Assembly: GCA_005843815.1 (NCBI GenBank)
Contig: SZYA01000080.1
Span: 1-46,905 of the forward strand
Origin: Chlorobium sp.
Lineage (GTDB): Bacteria > Bacteroidota > Chlorobiia > Chlorobiales > Chlorobiaceae
Direction of reading: 5' to 3'
DNA: 46,905 bases
Part shown: positions 45,763 through 46,905 of the stretch, piece after piece
Layout: the number at the start of each line of letters is the position of its first letter
Numbering within the stretch: position 1 is the stretch's first letter
The notes under the pieces: model-generated
What the model was told of the DNA's origin: nothing
Databases searched by the model: none
Seen by the model: the letters and a program-made list of their open reading frames with translations, nothing else
Translations under genes and position numbers: made by a program

Positions 45763-46905
45763 CTATGGTAAAATTTCTTTGCGTATTTTTTTGAACCGCA
45801 GGCTATGTTGTTCCCCAGCATTCACAATTTCATACTTTACAGGGACTTTATACCTCGCCATTCTGGCCAGACAGTGGCCCCTCAAGCGTTCTGCAAGCTG
45901 AAACTGCTCTTCTGGCTCATTAAGAGTAATTATCGCCTTAACTACTTTTCCCATAACAGGATGCTGAATCCCAACGACAGTGACTTCCTGAATATTATCG
46001 GCCTCTAACAGCACATTTTCAATTTCTGCGGGAAAAACCTTTTGTCCGCCAACATTAATCATCTCAGACTGACGACCTTGAATATGCATATACTCACCTC
46101 TCACCTCAACATAGTCTCCTGTACACATCCACCCCTCTTCGTTAAAGGGATTTGGCGCATTCAGGTAGCCAACCATATTTGCTTCAGACCTTACCCAGAG
46201 AATATTATCTACAATTTTAGTCTCGAATCCATCACCACCAATTTTAACCCAAACGGAGTCATCACTTTCGGATTTTGAGCGCAACACTCCAAGTTCTGAC
46301 AACCCGTACGTCTGCTTAATCGTGGCATTGGGAAAGATCCCCCTTACTTTTTCCAAAGTTGAAGAAGGCATTACCTCGGTACCATAGGTTATCAGCTTCA
46401 CCGATGAAAGATCAAAGTCCTTATAACAACGGGAAGCAATCAAAAGATTAATAAACGTCGGAGTAGTTGGCAGAAGCGTAGCTTTAGACTGCTGAATAAT
46501 ACGGCAAACGCTTTCAGAACCGCGATCTGGCAGACAAACTGCCGTCCCACCATAGGCAAATGTTGAAAGAAGTGTATTGAAACCACCAAAGTGATCCAAC
46601 ATGAGAAACAGAACTGTACGCCACCCAGGTCGTTCCTCAACAAACTTCCTCATCACCCGTTCACAGTCCTGCAATATTCCTTTCGGTTTACCAGTAGAAC
46701 CTGAGGTAAAGACAATAAGACCTGGAACATCTCTCTCAAGAAACGATTCTACAAGATGATTCTGAACAGAACTTTGACAGGTCTCGAAGGTCCAATGATC
46801 ATCCCGGTCAAATCTGAATAAACAGGTAACTCCTGCAATTTCAATAAATTCAGGCAATTCGTGTTTAATAGCTGTAGTAAAAGGAACAAGAATAGCCTTC
46901 GATTT
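45763..46905 (-). CDS. AMP-dependent acyl-CoA synthetase/ligase-like protein, 5' end outside window
   Basis: The last 380 codons are present and the reading frame stays open to the window edge; a TTG at 46857 is not accepted as the start. Adenylate-forming motifs: the P-loop GLIVFTSGSTGKPKG, the TYGTEVMPS region, YGLSELG, WMCTGDYVEV and the hinge GRQSEMINVGGQKVFPAEIE. A late Lys within RFKKIRKE is the probable catalytic lysine. Family knowledge: such enzymes activate carboxylic acids as acyl-AMP and transfer to CoA or a carrier. In a sugar cluster it may supply an unusual acyl group. It lies 30 nt upstream of the methyltransferase in transcription order. Confidence 0.88.
   Translation of the reverse strand, partial: KSKAILVPFTTAIKHELPEFIEIAGVTCLFRFDRDDHWTFETCQSSVQNHLVESFLERDVPGLIVFTSGSTGKPKGILQDCERVMRKFVEERPGWRTVLFLMLDHFGGFNTLLSTFAYGGTAVCLPDRGSESVCRIIQQSKATLLPTTPTFINLLIASRCYKDFDLSSVKLITYGTEVMPSSTLEKVRGIFPNATIKQTYGLSELGVLRSKSESDDSVWVKIGGDGFETKIVDNILWVRSEANMVGYLNAPNPFNEEGWMCTGDYVEVRGEYMHIQGRQSEMINVGGQKVFPAEIENVLLEADNIQEVTVVGIQHPVMGKVVKAIITLNEPEEQFQLAERLRGHCLARMARYKVPVKYEIVNAGEQHSLRFKKIRKEILP

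Noticed and set aside
46855..46857. TTG at 46857 as the start of the acyl-CoA ligase
   Set aside because: The frame continues without a stop to the window edge with plausible sequence (ILVPFTTAIKHE), and the visible part lacks the usual N-terminal region, so the gene continues outside.
1..46905. CRISPR arrays, prophage, insertion sequences, rRNA operon
   Set aside because: No direct-repeat/spacer pattern, integrase, transposase or rRNA sequence was seen.

Overview
The window reads as a chromosomal segment of a green sulfur bacterium (Chlorobiaceae, probably Chlorobium or Pelodictyon; I do not name a species). This rests on recognising the gene set together: Gram-negative outer-membrane genes (bamA, ompH/skp, lptC, kdsD), a type 2 isopentenyl-diphosphate isomerase, an omega subunit of the Bacteroidetes/Chlorobi type, a GlmU that consists only of the uridylyltransferase domain, and a small AURKAIP1/COX24-type ribosomal protein. 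Most genes are housekeeping and tightly packed. There is no phage, no insertion sequence and no CRISPR array.

Layout. 1-1624 (+): tail of an ECF sigma factor, a small single-pass membrane protein that looks like its anti-sigma factor, and two related Spy/CpxP/CnrX-like periplasmic helical proteins, one secreted and one membrane-anchored, separated by a terminator. 1641-3532 (-): a polysaccharide flippase and a small membrane protein. 3656-4636 (+): kdsD. 4648-4748: a palindromic repeat element. 4806-7180 (-): sucD and gatA. 7383-10762 (+): uppS and bamA. 10801-13226 (-): a bifunctional-nuclease/UVR protein and an etfB-etfA pair. 13324-15020 (-): tRNA-Leu(GAG), tRNA-Lys(TTT), a 35-residue ribosomal-type protein and rho. 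15258-17514 (-): folC, ruvA, rpsT. 17660-20891 (+): a phosphohexomutase overlapping an ABC exporter. 20895-22163 (-): a FtsX/MacB/LolC-type permease. 22272-25516 (+): fni, a polyprenyl synthase, dprA. 25665-27962 (+): ompH, lptC, panD, glmU(N).

From 27951 to 41660 everything is on the minus strand. Read in transcription order it is: a CPBP protease, cdsA, ptsN-like, hisS, a glutaredoxin-like protein and a small membrane protein; then a terminator-like hairpin; then rimP-nusA-infB-rbfA-truB-ribF-rpsO-yicC-rpoZ-VOC, the conserved transcription/translation operon. 41882-42880 (+) is a GT9 glycosyltransferase. 42872-46905 (-) is a surface-polysaccharide cluster: an acyl-CoA ligase-like enzyme (cut by the window edge), a methyltransferase, a GNAT transferase, FdtA and FdtB, suggesting an acylated 3-amino-3,6-dideoxyhexose.

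Most worth a second look: the sigma/anti-sigma/double-Spy stress module at the left edge; the polysaccharide cluster at the right edge, whose GNAT plus ligase seem to replace the usual hexapeptide acetyltransferase; a terminator hairpin only about 29 nt before the rimP start codon (possible attenuator); a perfect 28-bp palindrome inside the first codons of truB; and an EtfAB pair with no visible redox partner. No stretch longer than 300 bases lacks a gene. The largest gaps (15021-15257, 7181-7382, 41661-41881) hold no further gene that I can support.
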